64,000 nt of DNA from Erythrobacter sanguineus. Its GTDB lineage: Bacteria > Pseudomonadota > Alphaproteobacteria > Sphingomonadales > Sphingomonadaceae. Positions 27,137-36,695 of this stretch are shown one piece after another. The notes beneath the pieces were generated by a model. That model was not told the DNA's origin. It ran no database searches and saw nothing but the letters and a program-made list of their open reading frames with translations. Each line of letters opens with the position of its first letter. Position 1 is the first letter of the stretch. The stretch covers positions 62,001 through 126,000 of the forward strand of contig NZ_FRDF01000011.1 in assembly GCF_900143235.1 (NCBI RefSeq). The letters run 5' to 3'. Position numbers and translations under genes: made by a program.

Positions 27137-28294
27137 TCAGCTCCCTCGGAAATAGTTGTGCGGGACAAAAGGCGTGGGCGTAACCGTCGCGGCGAGGCGC
27201 TTGCCCCGCACTTCGACGTCGAGCGCGGTCCCGTGCGGGGCATGCTGGCTGGCGACATAGGCCATCGCAATCGGCGCTCCGAGCGTGGGCGAGAAACCGC
27301 CGCTGGTGACGATCCCGATCTTCTCGGCCCCGGCGAACACCTCGGCGCCTTCGCGGGCGGGCAGTCGGCCATCGAGCTTCAGGCCAACCCATTTGCGCGC
27401 CGTGCCCTGGTTGATCTCGCGGATGATGCGCTCGGCACCGGGGAAGCCGCCGCCCCCTTCTTCAACCGGCCTGCGGCGGCGCTTGTTGATGCCGAAGATC
27501 AGGCCCGCTTCGATGGGCGAGGTTTCGGGCGACATGTCATGGCCGTAAAGCGGCAGACCCGCCTCCAGCCGCAGCGAATCGCGCGCACCAAGGCCGATCG
27601 GCTTCACCTCCGGCTCGGCGCAGAGCAGGTCTGCGATTTCGGCGGCGGCATGAGCCGGGAGCGAGATTTCGAACCCGTCCTCGCCGGTGTAGCCCGCCCG
27701 CGCGATGGTGACGTCATGGCCCGCCAGCGTGAAGCGGCCGAACTTCATGAAGGTCAGCGCCTCCACCCCCCGCACATGCCGCGTCAGCGCCTCGGCCGCC
27801 TTAGGCCCTTGCAGCGCCAGCAGTGCGTAATCGTCCATGTGGTTGAGCGTGATGTCATCCGGCAGCGCCTCGCGCAGCGTGCCGATATCGTCCCACTTGG
27901 TCGCACCGTTGACCACCAGATAAAGCGCATCGGGCCAGCGCGAGACCATCAGGTCATCAAGCACGCCGCCATCCTCATCGAGCAGCAGCGAATAGCGTTG
28001 CTGGCCGAGCTTCAGTGTGGCAAGATCAATCGGCAGCACCGCTTCGACTGCGGCATCAAGGCCGGGGCCGGACAGCAGCAACTGGCCCATGTGGCTGACA
28101 TCGAACAGGCCAGCGCTTTCCCGCGTCCAGTTGTGTTCGGCGACGATCCCCCCGAACGGGCCGGTGTACTGGATCGGCATTTCGTAACCCGCAAAGGGCA
28201 CCATCCGCGCGCCCTTTGCCCGGTGCCACGCATCAAGCGGAAGCGCATCAAGCGGCAGGTCTTCGACATGGTCTTCGGCATCGTGATCGGTCAC
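27137..28294 (-). CDS. gcvT: glycine cleavage system T protein (aminomethyltransferase)
   Basis: 385 residues with a GTG start. It transfers the methylene group from aminomethyl-lipoyl GcvH to tetrahydrofolate, releasing ammonia. Conserved segments are [47 protein letters not shown] and [19 protein letters not shown]. It is the first gene of the operon and lies about 70 bases after the end of the tandem glycine riboswitch, which should turn the operon on when glycine is high. Confidence 0.97.
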   Translation of the reverse strand: MTDHDAEDHVEDLPLDALPLDAWHRAKGARMVPFAGYEMPIQYTGPFGGIVAEHNWTRESAGLFDVSHMGQLLLSGPGLDAAVEAVLPIDLATLKLGQQRYSLLLDEDGGVLDDLMVSRWPDALYLVVNGATKWDDIGTLREALPDDITLNHMDDYALLALQGPKAAEALTRHVRGVEALTFMKFGRFTLAGHDVTIARAGYTGEDGFEISLPAHAAAEIADLLCAEPEVKPIGLGARDSLRLEAGLPLYGHDMSPETSPIEAGLIFGINKRRRRPVEEGGGGFPGAERIIREINQGTARKWVGLKLDGRLPAREGAEVFAGAEKIGIVTSGGFSPTLGAPIAMAYVASQHAPHGTALDVEVRGKRLAATVTPTPFVPHNYFRGS

Positions 28295-28359
28295 TTGGAT
28301 TCATCCCGGCAGCAGAAAGTCGGCAGTCCGACGAGGCTCTTGCGAGCACCGCCACGATC

Positions 28360-28580
28360 CTGCCCCCTCTGTCGGGTGACCTGAGAGACTGGACCCTCGC
28401 AGCAAAGACGCGCGAGGGGCTTACCCCTTCGGTGGCTGCGGATGTTCATCCGAAGCGCTTTCCAGAGTGTCACGCAGCCGAGCGGTCCGTTGGCCTGAGA
28501 GTTTCCGGGGCGGTTGCTCCTTCGGCGCCTTTGCCCCGCAAAGGGCATCGGGCTCTCCCGCTCGCCTGCCCGCACGAGAA
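28360..28580 (-). promoter_or_regulatory. tandem glycine riboswitch upstream of gcvT
   Basis: Read leftward. Aptamer 1 (about 28575-28487) has GGGAGAGCC, the core CGCCGAAGGAGCAA (CCGAAGG at 28525-28519), then CTCTCAGG (28501-28494) and AACGGAC. Aptamer 2 (about 28478-28360) has ACTCTGGAAAGCG, CACCGAAGGGGTAAG (28432-28426) and CTCTCAGGTCACCCGACAG. These are the conserved blocks of the two glycine aptamers (gcvT element). The RNA lies after the TSUP gene stop (28649) on the same strand and ends about 70 bases before gcvT, leaving room for an expression platform. Confidence 0.95.
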
Positions 28581-28648
28581 TCACTTCGCGCGCGGAAGAC
28601 CCATCAGCCCTGCGCGAAATGCTGCACCGCGTCAATCGGGCCACGCCC

Positions 28649-29599
28649 CTATTTCGCGTTCAACCACAGCAAATACAGCGCCGAGAGCACGATCCAGCTG
28701 CCGTCGAGCGTCTTTAACCGCTTTGCCCCCAGCCACAGCGCGATCGGACGCGCAAGGAATCCCCCCACCGCCGCCGCCGGCGCGGCGAGCAGCACCACCT
28801 CCCACAGGATCGTACCCGCACCGATATGCCAAACGACGCCGCTGATGCAGCTGACCGCCGAGATCACGCAGGCCGCGCCGGTGCACAGCAGCACCGGGTA
28901 GTGGCGGATGAACAGGTAAAGCGCGACCAGTTCCCCCACCCCCACCGAAAACAGTGCGGTCAGCACGCCGCCCGGCACCGCCAGCGCCAGCAGCACGATC
29001 AGATCGCCGCGCGCCAGCTGCGTCCGCTCAGATCGGGCTGCGTTGACAGTCCAGGTCGCGGCGATCAGCGCGCAGCCGAGCAGAATCGAGAACGCCTTGT
29101 AGGCATAGAGCACATCGCGCTGATCGAAGGTGGTCAGCCGCTGGGTCGCCAACAACGCAGGCAGCGAGAACGCCAGCACTGCCAGCACCACTGTGGCGAA
29201 ATCCTTGAGCCGCACCTGCGCTTCCAATGGGCCCGGCACAGGCTGGTGCAGCAGCCGGTCGGCCCAGCGCAGGCTGCCCATGCTCATGCCGAAGCTCTGG
29301 ATGCCCATCGACACGCCGACCACCGCCAGCGGCGAAAGGCTCATCACGCCCAGTTCGCGCAGGGCGTTGAACACAGGCACGAACACCACCCCACCCCCGG
29401 TGCCGGAGGTGTTGGCAATGATCGCGCCGATAACGCCGACGCCGGGCAGGAACCACAACTTCGCGAGCAGCGCCGGATCGGCAGGCGCAAGCGCCCACAG
29501 TGCGGCATAGGCAGCGAACAGAACCGCGCCGCCTGCCCATACGATCCGCCCGGGCGGAACCGCACCGCGCACTGTGGTGGCCTCGGCCAGCGTGGTCAC
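28649..29599 (-). CDS. TSUP (TauE/SafE) family membrane transporter
   Basis: 316 residues with about eight membrane helices. Family features are GVIGAIIANTSGTGGGVVFV near residue 55 and the second-half repeat GVLTALFSVGVGELVALYLF. Members export sulfite, sulfoacetate and other small anions. It is on the same strand as, and just upstream of, the glycine riboswitch and gcv operon; whether it is part of that transcript is unclear because the riboswitch lies downstream of it. It starts three bases after the serine hydrolase gene's neighbouring stop region, so the two minus-strand genes may share a transcript. Confidence 0.85.
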   Translation of the reverse strand: MTTLAEATTVRGAVPPGRIVWAGGAVLFAAYAALWALAPADPALLAKLWFLPGVGVIGAIIANTSGTGGGVVFVPVFNALRELGVMSLSPLAVVGVSMGIQSFGMSMGSLRWADRLLHQPVPGPLEAQVRLKDFATVVLAVLAFSLPALLATQRLTTFDQRDVLYAYKAFSILLGCALIAATWTVNAARSERTQLARGDLIVLLALAVPGGVLTALFSVGVGELVALYLFIRHYPVLLCTGAACVISAVSCISGVVWHIGAGTILWEVVLLAAPAAAVGGFLARPIALWLGAKRLKTLDGSWIVLSALYLLWLNAK

Positions 29600-29602
29600 G
29601 AC

Positions 29603-30796
29603 CTAGCTGTCACCTTCGGCCCGCAAGGCTTGCGCACGCTGCATCAGCGCCTTTTCGCGGGACGTGAACCCGCCGGTATCCTCGCCGCCCGCCGGGGGCG
29701 GGACTTCGGTGATGAAATAGACAAATCCTTCCCGGCGGACGGGATCGATCCAGAGTCCGGATTGCAGCCCATAGGCCTCGCCCGAATGGCCCAGCCGGAC
29801 GCGTTCATCGCCGAACAGGTCATCGAGGCAGCCCCTATGCGGGGCCGGGATCAGCTGCATCGCAAGGCCATAGGCGCAGAAAAACTCCTGCCTGTCATCG
29901 CGATCCGCACGAAAGGGGCCAAGGCGGGCTGCGAGCATCGTGTCATCTTCATCCCCCTCGCCCTCGGGCGTTAGCAACGCCTGCCCGATCCGCGCCAGAT
30001 CCATCATCCCGATCCGCACCCCGCCCTGTGGCGAGAAGACCGAGGCATTGGTGCCGGGGACATAGGCATCGAGATCGCAGGCGACACCTTCGGCAACCGG
30101 GACGGTGCAATTGGGCGGCAGGTCTTCCGGCGCGTCGCGCGCGACTTCCCCGGTGTCGCGGTAGAGCGTCACCGCGCGCGCCTGCATGTCGGCATCGCAG
30201 CCCACCCAGTTGAGGCAGGCCTTCACCGCCAGCGGCGCGAATACCAGCCGTTCGACCAGCCGGTCATAACGTTCGCCGCTTGCCGCTTCGAGCGCGGTGG
30301 CAACGATGGGCGAGCCGAGATTGGCATATTCGAACGCCGCATCGCCCGGAGCGCCGGTCTCGCGCCACGCCGCAGGGTCAGTGACCTTGGCCTCGAGACT
30401 CTCGCCCAGCGGGATGATGTAGCCTGCCGCGTCCGACAGCCCGGCGCGGTGCGACAAGATGTGTGTCAGGGTGACGGGCGCATCGGGGTGATAAGGCGAG
30501 CGCAGCTGCCAGCCGAGATAGTCCGACACGTCGCGGTTCAGATCGAGCTTGCCCTCGTCCACCAGCCGCAGCGCGGCGATCGCTATGATCAGCTTGGAAA
30601 TGCTGGCGATCCGCACCGGATCATTGGCTTCAACGGCGCGACCCGTTTCCTTGTTCGCCAGGCCTTCGACAATCAGCGAACGGCTCGATTCGTCATCGAA
30701 GGCGACAACGACTGAAGCGGGCGGGGCTGCATCCTGCGCGGCGGCAGGAGCGAGCGGGGCGAGAAGCGCGAAAGCGACAAGGAAGCGGCACAGCAT
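29603..30796 (-). CDS. secreted serine hydrolase, beta-lactamase class C/esterase family
   Basis: 397 residues with a signal peptide (MLCRFLVAFALLAPLAPAAAQ). The nucleophile motif Ser-x-x-Lys is SISK (about residue 68), the Tyr-x-Asn motif is YANLG, and LGHSGEAYG supplies the third conserved element (HSG). This marks the class C beta-lactamase/D-Ala-D-Ala peptidase/esterase fold. It could be a peptidoglycan peptidase or esterase; true beta-lactamase activity is uncertain. Start ATG 30796 is chosen for the signal peptide; the frame is open upstream into metH2. It lies a few bases upstream of the TSUP gene. Confidence 0.85.
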   Translation of the reverse strand: MLCRFLVAFALLAPLAPAAAQDAAPPASVVVAFDDESSRSLIVEGLANKETGRAVEANDPVRIASISKLIIAIAALRLVDEGKLDLNRDVSDYLGWQLRSPYHPDAPVTLTHILSHRAGLSDAAGYIIPLGESLEAKVTDPAAWRETGAPGDAAFEYANLGSPIVATALEAASGERYDRLVERLVFAPLAVKACLNWVGCDADMQARAVTLYRDTGEVARDAPEDLPPNCTVPVAEGVACDLDAYVPGTNASVFSPQGGVRIGMMDLARIGQALLTPEGEGDEDDTMLAARLGPFRADRDDRQEFFCAYGLAMQLIPAPHRGCLDDLFGDERVRLGHSGEAYGLQSGLWIDPVRREGFVYFITEVPPPAGGEDTGGFTSREKALMQRAQALRAEGDS

Positions 30797-30827
30797 CCCC
30801 GCCTTATTCCCGCAAATCCCCGCCCGA

Positions 30828-33509
30828 TCAATCAAGGTTGGGCCTGAGCCAGCGTTCGGCCGTCGCCAGATCGATCCCGCGCCGCGCGGCATAGTCCTCC
30901 AACTGGTCGCGCCCGACGCGGGCCACGCCGAAATATTGCGCCTCCGGATGGCCGAAATAGAACCCCGAAACCGCCGCTGTCGGCCACATGGCAAAGCTTT
31001 CGGTGAGGGTCAGACCGGTGTTGGCCGGCGCATCGAGCAAATCGAACAGGATCGGCTTGAGGCTGTGATCGGGGCAGGCGGGGTAGCCCGGCGCGGGGCG
31101 GATGCCGCGATATTCTTCCTTGATCAGCGCCTCGCAGGTGAGCTGTTCGCCTGGCGCATAGCCCCACAAGGTGGTGCGCACGTGCTGGTGCAGGGCTTCG
31201 GCAAAAGCCTCGGCAAAACGGTCGGCCAGCGCCTTCAGCAGGATATCGGAATAATCGTCCTTGTCCGCCTGGAACCGCGCCGAATGCGGGTCGATCCCGT
31301 GGATGCCGACCGCAAAGCCGCCGATCCAGTCGCCATTGGGGTCGATGAAATCGGCAAGGCACATATTGGCCCGATCACGCGATTTCTTCACCTGCTGGCG
31401 CAGCATCGGGAGCCGCGCGCTGTGCTTTCCGTTCGCCTCGAGCGAAGTCGAGAGACCTTGCACCGGTGTCTCGACTTCGCTCGACACGAACGGCGAAAGG
31501 ACAATATCATCCCCATCGCGCCCGCAGGGCCACAGGCCCGCCACGCCGCGCGCGGTGAGCCATTTTTCGGCGATGATCTGATCGAGCATCGCATTGGCAT
31601 CGGCGAATAATTGCGTCGCGGTCTCGCCCACCACCTCGTCGGTGAGGATCGCGGGATAATTGCCGTGGAGTTCCCAGGCGCGGAAGAACGGGGTCCAGTC
31701 GATGAAGGTGCGCAGGTGTTCAAGGCTCCAGTCGGGGAACACGTGCACACCCGGCTGTTCGGGCGGGGCGGGTTTTTCCGCCATGTTGGCGGGGAAGGCA
31801 TTGGCGCGCGCCTCGTCCAACGACAGCAGCGCGCTCACCGTCTTGCCCGCGCGGGCATCGCGCACGCCGATATACTCGTCCTCGACCTCGGCGACGTAGC
31901 TATCGCGCTGGGTGTCGGACAGCAGCTTTGACGCCACCCCGACCGCGCGGCTCGCGTCGAGCACATGGATCACCGGGCCTTCGTAAGCCGGGTCGATCTT
32001 CAGCGCGGTGTGCACCTTCGACGTGGTCGCCCCGCCGATCAGCAGCGGCATGGTCATCCCGGCGCGCTGCATTTCCTCGGCCACGGTCACCATCTCGTCG
32101 AGCGAAGGGGTAATCAGGCCCGACAGCCCGATCATGTCGGCCTTGTTGTCATTGGCCGAAGCAAGGATCGTCGGCCACGGCACCATCACGCCGAGGTCGA
32201 TCACGTCATAGCCATTGCACTGCAACACCACGCCGACAATGTTCTTGCCGATGTCGTGCACATCGCCCTTCACCGTGGCCATGATGATCTTGCCCTTGGC
32301 CTTGCGTTCCTCCTCGGGGAGCAGGTCTTTTTCCGCCTCGATATAGGGGATGAGATGGGCGACGGCCTTCTTCATCACGCGGGCCGATTTCACCACTTGG
32401 GGCAGGAACATCTTGCCGGAGCCGAACAGATCGCCGACCACGTTCATGCCGTCCATCAGCGGGCCTTCGATCACTTCGATCGGACGGCCCCCGCTTGCGG
32501 CGATGGCGGCGCGCATGATTTCGGTATCGTCGACGATATGCGCGTCGATCCCCTTGACCAGCGCATGTTCGAGCCGCTTTTCCACCGCCCAGCCGCGCCA
32601 TTCCTCGGCGGCTTTCTCGTCAGCGACGCTCTTGCCCTTATAGCTTTCGGCAAGGTCGATCAGGCGCTCGGTCGCGTCTGATCGGCGCATCAGGATCACG
32701 TCCTCGCAGGCATCGCGCAGGGCGGGGTCGATCTGGTCGTAGACGTCGAGCTGCCCGGCATTGACGATCGCCATGTCGAGGCCCGCCGGGATCGCGTGAT
32801 ACAGGAATACCGAGTGCATCGCGCGGCGCACGGTTTCATTGCCGCGGAAGCTGAATGACAGGTTGGACAGGCCGCCGCTGGTCTTGGCATGGGGGCACTG
32901 GGCCTTGATTTCCTCGACTGCTTCAATGAAGTCCAGCCCGTAGCGGTTGTGTTCCTCGATGCCGGTGGCGACTGCAAAGATGTTGGGATCGAAGATGATA
33001 TCTTCGGGCGGGAAGCCCTCTGCGACCAGCAGATCATAGGCGCGCTTGCAGATTTCGATCTTGCGCTCTTTGGTGTCCGCCTGCCCAACCTCGTCGAAGG
33101 CCATCACGACCACCGCCGCGCCGTAATCCATGCAGATGCGCGCCTGTTCGAGGAACTGCGCCTCGCCTTCCTTCATGCTGATCGAATTGACGATCGGCTT
33201 GCCCGAAACGCATTTCAGCCCGGCTTCGATCACGTGAAATTTCGACGAGTCGATCATCACCGGCACGCGCGCGATGTCCGGTTCGGCGGCGATCAGCTTG
33301 AGGAACGTCGTCATGGCGTGAACCGCATCAAGCAGCCCTTCGTCCATGTTCACATCGATCACCTGCGCGCCGTTTTCGACCTGCTGGCGCGCGACTTCGA
33401 CGGCAGCGGCGTAATCGTCCGCCATGATCAGCTTCTTGAACGCGGCACTACCGGTCACATTGGTGCGCTCGCCGATATTGATGAAGCGCGAGGAGGAGGT
33501 CTGGGTCAT
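30828..33509 (-). CDS. metH: methionine synthase, pterin/cobalamin/AdoMet-activation part (split MetH, second half)
   Basis: 893 residues that lack the homocysteine-binding barrel, which is encoded by the next gene upstream. Domains: pterin-binding barrel from residue 1 ([19 protein letters not shown]), cobalamin cap and Rossmann domains with the B12 ligand motif [11 protein letters not shown] near 430, then [12 protein letters not shown] and the AdoMet reactivation domain ([31 protein letters not shown]). Together with metH1 it transfers the methyl of 5-methyl-THF to homocysteine. The AdoMet domain carries an in-frame insertion at about residues 673-694 encoded by a REP-like palindrome. It is the last gene of the ArsR/MT-metF-metH1-metH2 operon. 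Confidence 0.95.
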   Translation of the reverse strand: MTQTSSSRFINIGERTNVTGSAAFKKLIMADDYAAAVEVARQQVENGAQVIDVNMDEGLLDAVHAMTTFLKLIAAEPDIARVPVMIDSSKFHVIEAGLKCVSGKPIVNSISMKEGEAQFLEQARICMDYGAAVVVMAFDEVGQADTKERKIEICKRAYDLLVAEGFPPEDIIFDPNIFAVATGIEEHNRYGLDFIEAVEEIKAQCPHAKTSGGLSNLSFSFRGNETVRRAMHSVFLYHAIPAGLDMAIVNAGQLDVYDQIDPALRDACEDVILMRRSDATERLIDLAESYKGKSVADEKAAEEWRGWAVEKRLEHALVKGIDAHIVDDTEIMRAAIAASGGRPIEVIEGPLMDGMNVVGDLFGSGKMFLPQVVKSARVMKKAVAHLIPYIEAEKDLLPEEERKAKGKIIMATVKGDVHDIGKNIVGVVLQCNGYDVIDLGVMVPWPTILASANDNKADMIGLSGLITPSLDEMVTVAEEMQRAGMTMPLLIGGATTSKVHTALKIDPAYEGPVIHVLDASRAVGVASKLLSDTQRDSYVAEVEDEYIGVRDARAGKTVSALLSLDEARANAFPANMAEKPAPPEQPGVHVFPDWSLEHLRTFIDWTPFFRAWELHGNYPAILTDEVVGETATQLFADANAMLDQIIAEKWLTARGVAGLWPCGRDGDDIVLSPFVSSEVETPVQGLSTSLEANGKHSARLPMLRQQVKKSRDRANMCLADFIDPNGDWIGGFAVGIHGIDPHSARFQADKDDYSDILLKALADRFAEAFAEALHQHVRTTLWGYAPGEQLTCEALIKEEYRGIRPAPGYPACPDHSLKPILFDLLDAPANTGLTLTESFAMWPTAAVSGFYFGHPEAQYFGVARVGRDQLEDYAARRGIDLATAERWLRPNLD
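31429..31493. repeat. REP-like palindrome inside metH2
   Basis: Two 27-base arms, 31429-31455 and 31467-31493, are inverted copies that match at 24 of 27 positions around CGAGCGAAGTCGAGA, with an 11-base loop between them. The whole element reads in frame and adds the peptide from FVSSEVETP to TSLEANG to MetH2. Palindromes of this kind are normally dispersed between genes, so its place in a coding sequence is unusual. Confidence 0.8.
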
Positions 33510-33528
33510 AATCTCGAATGCTCAATTT

Positions 33529-33620
33529 CCGTTCGTGCTGAGCTTGTCGAAGCACGGCACCTTCTTTTCTGACCCCGTGCCTGAAGAAGGACGGTCCTTC
33601 GACAGGCTCAGGACGAGCGG
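33529..33620. repeat. palindromic repeat between metH1 and metH2
   Basis: CCGTTCGTGCTGAGCTTGTC from 33529 is matched in inverted form by GACAGGCTCAGGACGAGCGG ending at about 33620, with inner arms GAAGCACGGCAC and CCGTGCCTGAAGAAGGACGG. The core CGTCCTGAGCCTGTCGAAGG type is a repeat seen widely in sphingomonad intergenic regions (from memory). The folded RNA could tune the relative amounts of the two MetH halves. Confidence 0.75.
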
Positions 33621-33628
33621 GAGTGGAA

Positions 33629-34675
33629 TCAGGCCGCCACCGTAAACGGCTCCAGCCCCGCCAGCCGCATGGCTGGCTCAGGCGAAGGCACTGCGCGCGG
33701 CTCGGACTTGGCGACGGCCCGCGCAATCGCGGCGATGTGCGCCGGGCTCGATCCGCAGCACCCGCCGAGGATATTGACCTGGCCGTGATCGGCCCAGTCC
33801 TTCACCAGCCCCGCCGTCGTATCCGGCAATTCGTCATATTCGCCCAGCTCGTTGGGCAGGCCCGCATTGGGGTAAATCATCAGCAGCGTGTCGGCGATCT
33901 GTGACAGCACCTTCACATGCGGGCGCAATTGCTCCGCGCCGAAGCTGCAATTGAGGCCGATGGTCAGCGGCTTGGCATGGCGCACGGCGTACCAGAACGC
34001 CTCAACCGTGTGGCCCGACAGATTGCGGCCCGAAAGATCGGTCAACGTCATCGAGATCATCAGCGGAATGTCCCGGCCCGTCTCGCGCTCCAACTGCTTG
34101 ACCGCCATGATCCCGGCCTTGGCGTTCAAGGTATCGAACACGGTTTCAATCAGGATGAAATCCACCCCGCCTTCAACCAGCGCGGCGGCCTGTTCCCTGT
34201 AGACCGCGACCAGATCGTCAAAGGTGATCTCGCGGTAGCCGGGGTCTTCGACATCGGGGCTGAGCGACAACGTCTTGTTGGTCGGCCCGATTGCGCCTGC
34301 AACAAAGCGGGGCTTGCCGTCCCTCGCCGCATATTCATCCGCCAGCGCGCGGGCAAGCTTGCCGGACGCCACGTTGATATCGCGCACAAGACCTTCGGCG
34401 GCATAGTCCGCCTGACTGATGCGGTTGGCCGAAAAGGTGTTGGTCGACACCACGTCCGAACCCGCGTCGAGATAGGCGCGGGTAATGTCGCCGATCACAT
34501 CGGGGCGGGTCAGCGCGAGGATATCATTATTGCCCTTCTGATCGGCGAGCAGGCCCAGATCGCCCGCGTAATCGCCTTCCGTCAGCTTGCGGTTCTGGAT
34601 CTGGGTGCCAAACGCGCCGTCGAAAATCAGCACGCGCTGCGCGGCGGCGTCGAGCAATTGCTGGCGGGCAGTCAT
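33629..34675 (-). CDS. metH: methionine synthase, homocysteine-binding part (split MetH, first half)
   Basis: 348 residues, the homocysteine S-methyltransferase barrel that forms the N-terminal module of long MetH proteins. The start LIFDGAFGTQIQNRKLTEGD and the zinc-binding cysteines are visible: one in IGLNCSFGAEQLRPHV and two in LGGCCGSSPAHIAAIA. It needs the metH2 product for its methyl donor. Its start overlaps the metF stop by four bases (ATGA). A 119-base gap with a palindrome separates it from metH2. The split form is known in alphaproteobacteria. Confidence 0.95.
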   Translation of the reverse strand: MTARQQLLDAAAQRVLIFDGAFGTQIQNRKLTEGDYAGDLGLLADQKGNNDILALTRPDVIGDITRAYLDAGSDVVSTNTFSANRISQADYAAEGLVRDINVASGKLARALADEYAARDGKPRFVAGAIGPTNKTLSLSPDVEDPGYREITFDDLVAVYREQAAALVEGGVDFILIETVFDTLNAKAGIMAVKQLERETGRDIPLMISMTLTDLSGRNLSGHTVEAFWYAVRHAKPLTIGLNCSFGAEQLRPHVKVLSQIADTLLMIYPNAGLPNELGEYDELPDTTAGLVKDWADHGQVNILGGCCGSSPAHIAAIARAVAKSEPRAVPSPEPAMRLAGLEPFTVAA

Positions 34676-35601
34676 GCGGCTTCTCCGACGGGACGTTTGC
34701 CGAGCATATGGCAGATCGCATAGGCCAGCTCGGGACGGTTCAGGGTATAGAAGTGGAAATCACGCACGCCGCCTGCATAAAGGCGGCGGCACAGCTCAGC
34801 AGCGACCGTGGCGGCGACCAGCTGGCGGGCGGCAGGCATTTCATCCAGCCCTTCGAACAATCCGTCCATCCATGCCGGGATCGCCGCACCGCAAGCGCTG
34901 GCGAACTTGCGCGCCTGCGCGACATTGGTGACGGGGAGTATTCCGGGCAGGATCGGCGCATCAATCCCGGCAGCCGCACAGGCATCGCGAAACCGGAAGA
35001 AGGCCTCTGCCGAGAAGAAGAACTGGCTGATCGCCCGGCTGGCGCCGGCATCCAGCTTGCGCTTCAGATTGTCGATATCGTCCTGCGGGCTCAGCGCATC
35101 GGGGTGGGTTTCGGGATAGGCGGCAACCGAAATCTCGAAATCGGCGATCTGTTTGAGCCCGGCAACCAGATCCGCTGCGCTGGCATAGCCATCCGGGTGC
35201 GGGGTGAAGGGCGCGCCCGGCTCGCCCGCGTCCCCGCGCAGCGCGACGATGTGGCGCACGCCTGCGTCCCAATATTGTTCGGCCACCTCGCGGATTTCCG
35301 CCTTGGACGCGGCCACGCAGGTGAGGTGCGCAGCGGCTGGAAGTCCCGCTTCGGCGATGATCCGTGCGACCGTCGCATGGGTGCGCTCCCGCGTCGATCC
35401 GCCCGCGCCATAGGTCACAGAGACGAAGTTCGGCCCGAGCGGGCGCAACTGCGTGACCGCGTCCCACAACTGGGCTTCCATCTTCTCGCTCTTGGGCGGG
35501 AAGAATTCGAAACTCACCGCAACATCGCCCGGCAGGCCGGAAAACAGCGGCGTGTCGGTTGCGGTGCGGTATTCGTGGAGCTGGTTGAGCGTCGGGGTCA
35601 T
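34672..35601 (-). CDS. metF: methylenetetrahydrofolate reductase
   Basis: 309 residues, a FAD enzyme that makes 5-methyl-THF for methionine synthase. Typical segments are SFEFFPPKSEKMEAQLW with the catalytic Glu, FVSVTYGAGGSTRERTH, HIVALRGDAGEPG and GASRAISQFFFSAEAFFRF. It overlaps both its neighbours by four bases (ArsR/methyltransferase upstream, metH1 downstream), so the three are translated as a unit. This supplies the methyl donor directly to the next two gene products. Confidence 0.96.
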   Translation of the reverse strand: MTPTLNQLHEYRTATDTPLFSGLPGDVAVSFEFFPPKSEKMEAQLWDAVTQLRPLGPNFVSVTYGAGGSTRERTHATVARIIAEAGLPAAAHLTCVAASKAEIREVAEQYWDAGVRHIVALRGDAGEPGAPFTPHPDGYASAADLVAGLKQIADFEISVAAYPETHPDALSPQDDIDNLKRKLDAGASRAISQFFFSAEAFFRFRDACAAAGIDAPILPGILPVTNVAQARKFASACGAAIPAWMDGLFEGLDEMPAARQLVAATVAAELCRRLYAGGVRDFHFYTLNRPELAYAICHMLGKRPVGEAA

Positions 35602-36593
35602 CGGGCAGATTCCAAAGCGGCAGTTTTGGGAGAGGCGCTAGCGGCGCGGCGTTTGCCGATCCATATCTTGACGATCAGCTCACCCCCGTCGAGCGCGATC
35701 GGAGTGCTGGCGGTGAACCCGGCGCTGCGCAGCAATTCGGCCATCTGCCGGTCGGCAAAGCCCAGCCGTGCGTGCTGATGGCGGATGCGCAGTTCCTCGT
35801 GATCATGGCTGGCGAAATCGACGATCGCGATGCGCCCACCCGGCCTGAGCACACGCGCCGCCTCTGCCAGCGCGGGCGCGGGATCGGGGGCGAAGTGCAA
35901 TACCTGGTGCAACACGACGGTGTCGAAACCGGCATCGGCAAAAGGCAAATCGGCAAAATCGCCCTGCACCAGCTCGATCTGCGCGGTCGGCAGATGTTGC
36001 AGCTTGGCCCGCGCCACGCGCAGCATTTCAAGATTCTTGTCGAGCGCGACGATGCGTTCGGCCTGTTGGGCGAACAGCTCGGCCATGCGGCCCGTGCCGG
36101 TGCCGATATCGAGCACCTGCCCGAGTGGTGCATCGGCCAGTGCCTCAGCCAGACGGTGCTCGACCTCGGCGTCGGGGCTGTGAAGCGCGCGCAGTTCGTC
36201 CCACTCGCTCGCGTGGCGGGCGAAATATTGCCCGGCAACGGTTTCGCGCGCTTCGCGGATCGCCGCGAGTTTGCGGCGGTCGGCCGTGCACAGCGCCGCA
36301 AAAGCGGGCTCCTCGGCCTCGGCCATGGCGAGCAGGTGCTGGACCATTTCGACCACCGGCCCGCTCGCCTCGCTCTGGCGCAGGAACACCCAGCTGCCCT
36401 CGCGGCGGCGTTCGGCCAGCCCGACATCGCACAATATGCCGACATGACGCGAAACGCGCGGCTGGCTCTGCCCGAGCACCTGCGCGAGTTCGCCCACCGC
36501 CAGCTCCATTGCCGAAAGCAGCCGGGCGATGCGCAAACGGGTCGGGTCGGCGAGCGCCTTGAAGATATCCTCGATCAGCATTGCCGAGAACAT
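35598..36593 (-). CDS. ArsR-type HTH fused to SAM-dependent methyltransferase, probable met operon regulator
   Basis: 331 residues. Residues 5-100 form an ArsR winged helix (DIFKALADPTRLRIARLLSA, GQSQPRVSRHVGILCDVGL). Residues about 130-300 form a class I methyltransferase with SAM motif VLDIGTGTGRMAELF and the post-motif GDFADLPFADAGFDTVVLH. I infer that binding of SAM or SAH by this domain controls DNA binding, so the operon for methionine synthesis responds to methylation status. It leads the operon. Start at ATG 36593 or ATG 36581; neither has a Shine-Dalgarno sequence, and the operator lies within 25 bases, so a leaderless mRNA is possible. Confidence 0.85.
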   Translation of the reverse strand: MFSAMLIEDIFKALADPTRLRIARLLSAMELAVGELAQVLGQSQPRVSRHVGILCDVGLAERRREGSWVFLRQSEASGPVVEMVQHLLAMAEAEEPAFAALCTADRRKLAAIREARETVAGQYFARHASEWDELRALHSPDAEVEHRLAEALADAPLGQVLDIGTGTGRMAELFAQQAERIVALDKNLEMLRVARAKLQHLPTAQIELVQGDFADLPFADAGFDTVVLHQVLHFAPDPAPALAEAARVLRPGGRIAIVDFASHDHEELRIRHQHARLGFADRQMAELLRSAGFTASTPIALDGGELIVKIWIGKRRAASASPKTAALESAR

Positions 36594-36597
36594 ATAA

Positions 36598-36613
36598 AGA
36601 TATTTTTATATCT
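36598..36613. promoter_or_regulatory. AT-rich palindrome, probable operator of the met operon
   Basis: AGATAT-TTTT-ATATCT is a perfect 6-bp inverted repeat with a 4-bp spacer, inside a wider AT-rich palindromic stretch (ATATAAAGATATTTTTATAT). It lies 5 bases upstream of the ArsR/methyltransferase start in an otherwise GC-rich region. ArsR proteins bind AT-rich palindromes of this size, so autoregulation of the operon is likely. Confidence 0.7.
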
Positions 36614-36695
36614 GTAAATCACCTGTGTGAGGCCGGCGCTGACAAGATGTCGATTGATTGCCCGGCCTGTCCGCCGCCGCAAGCGATCTGGCCCT

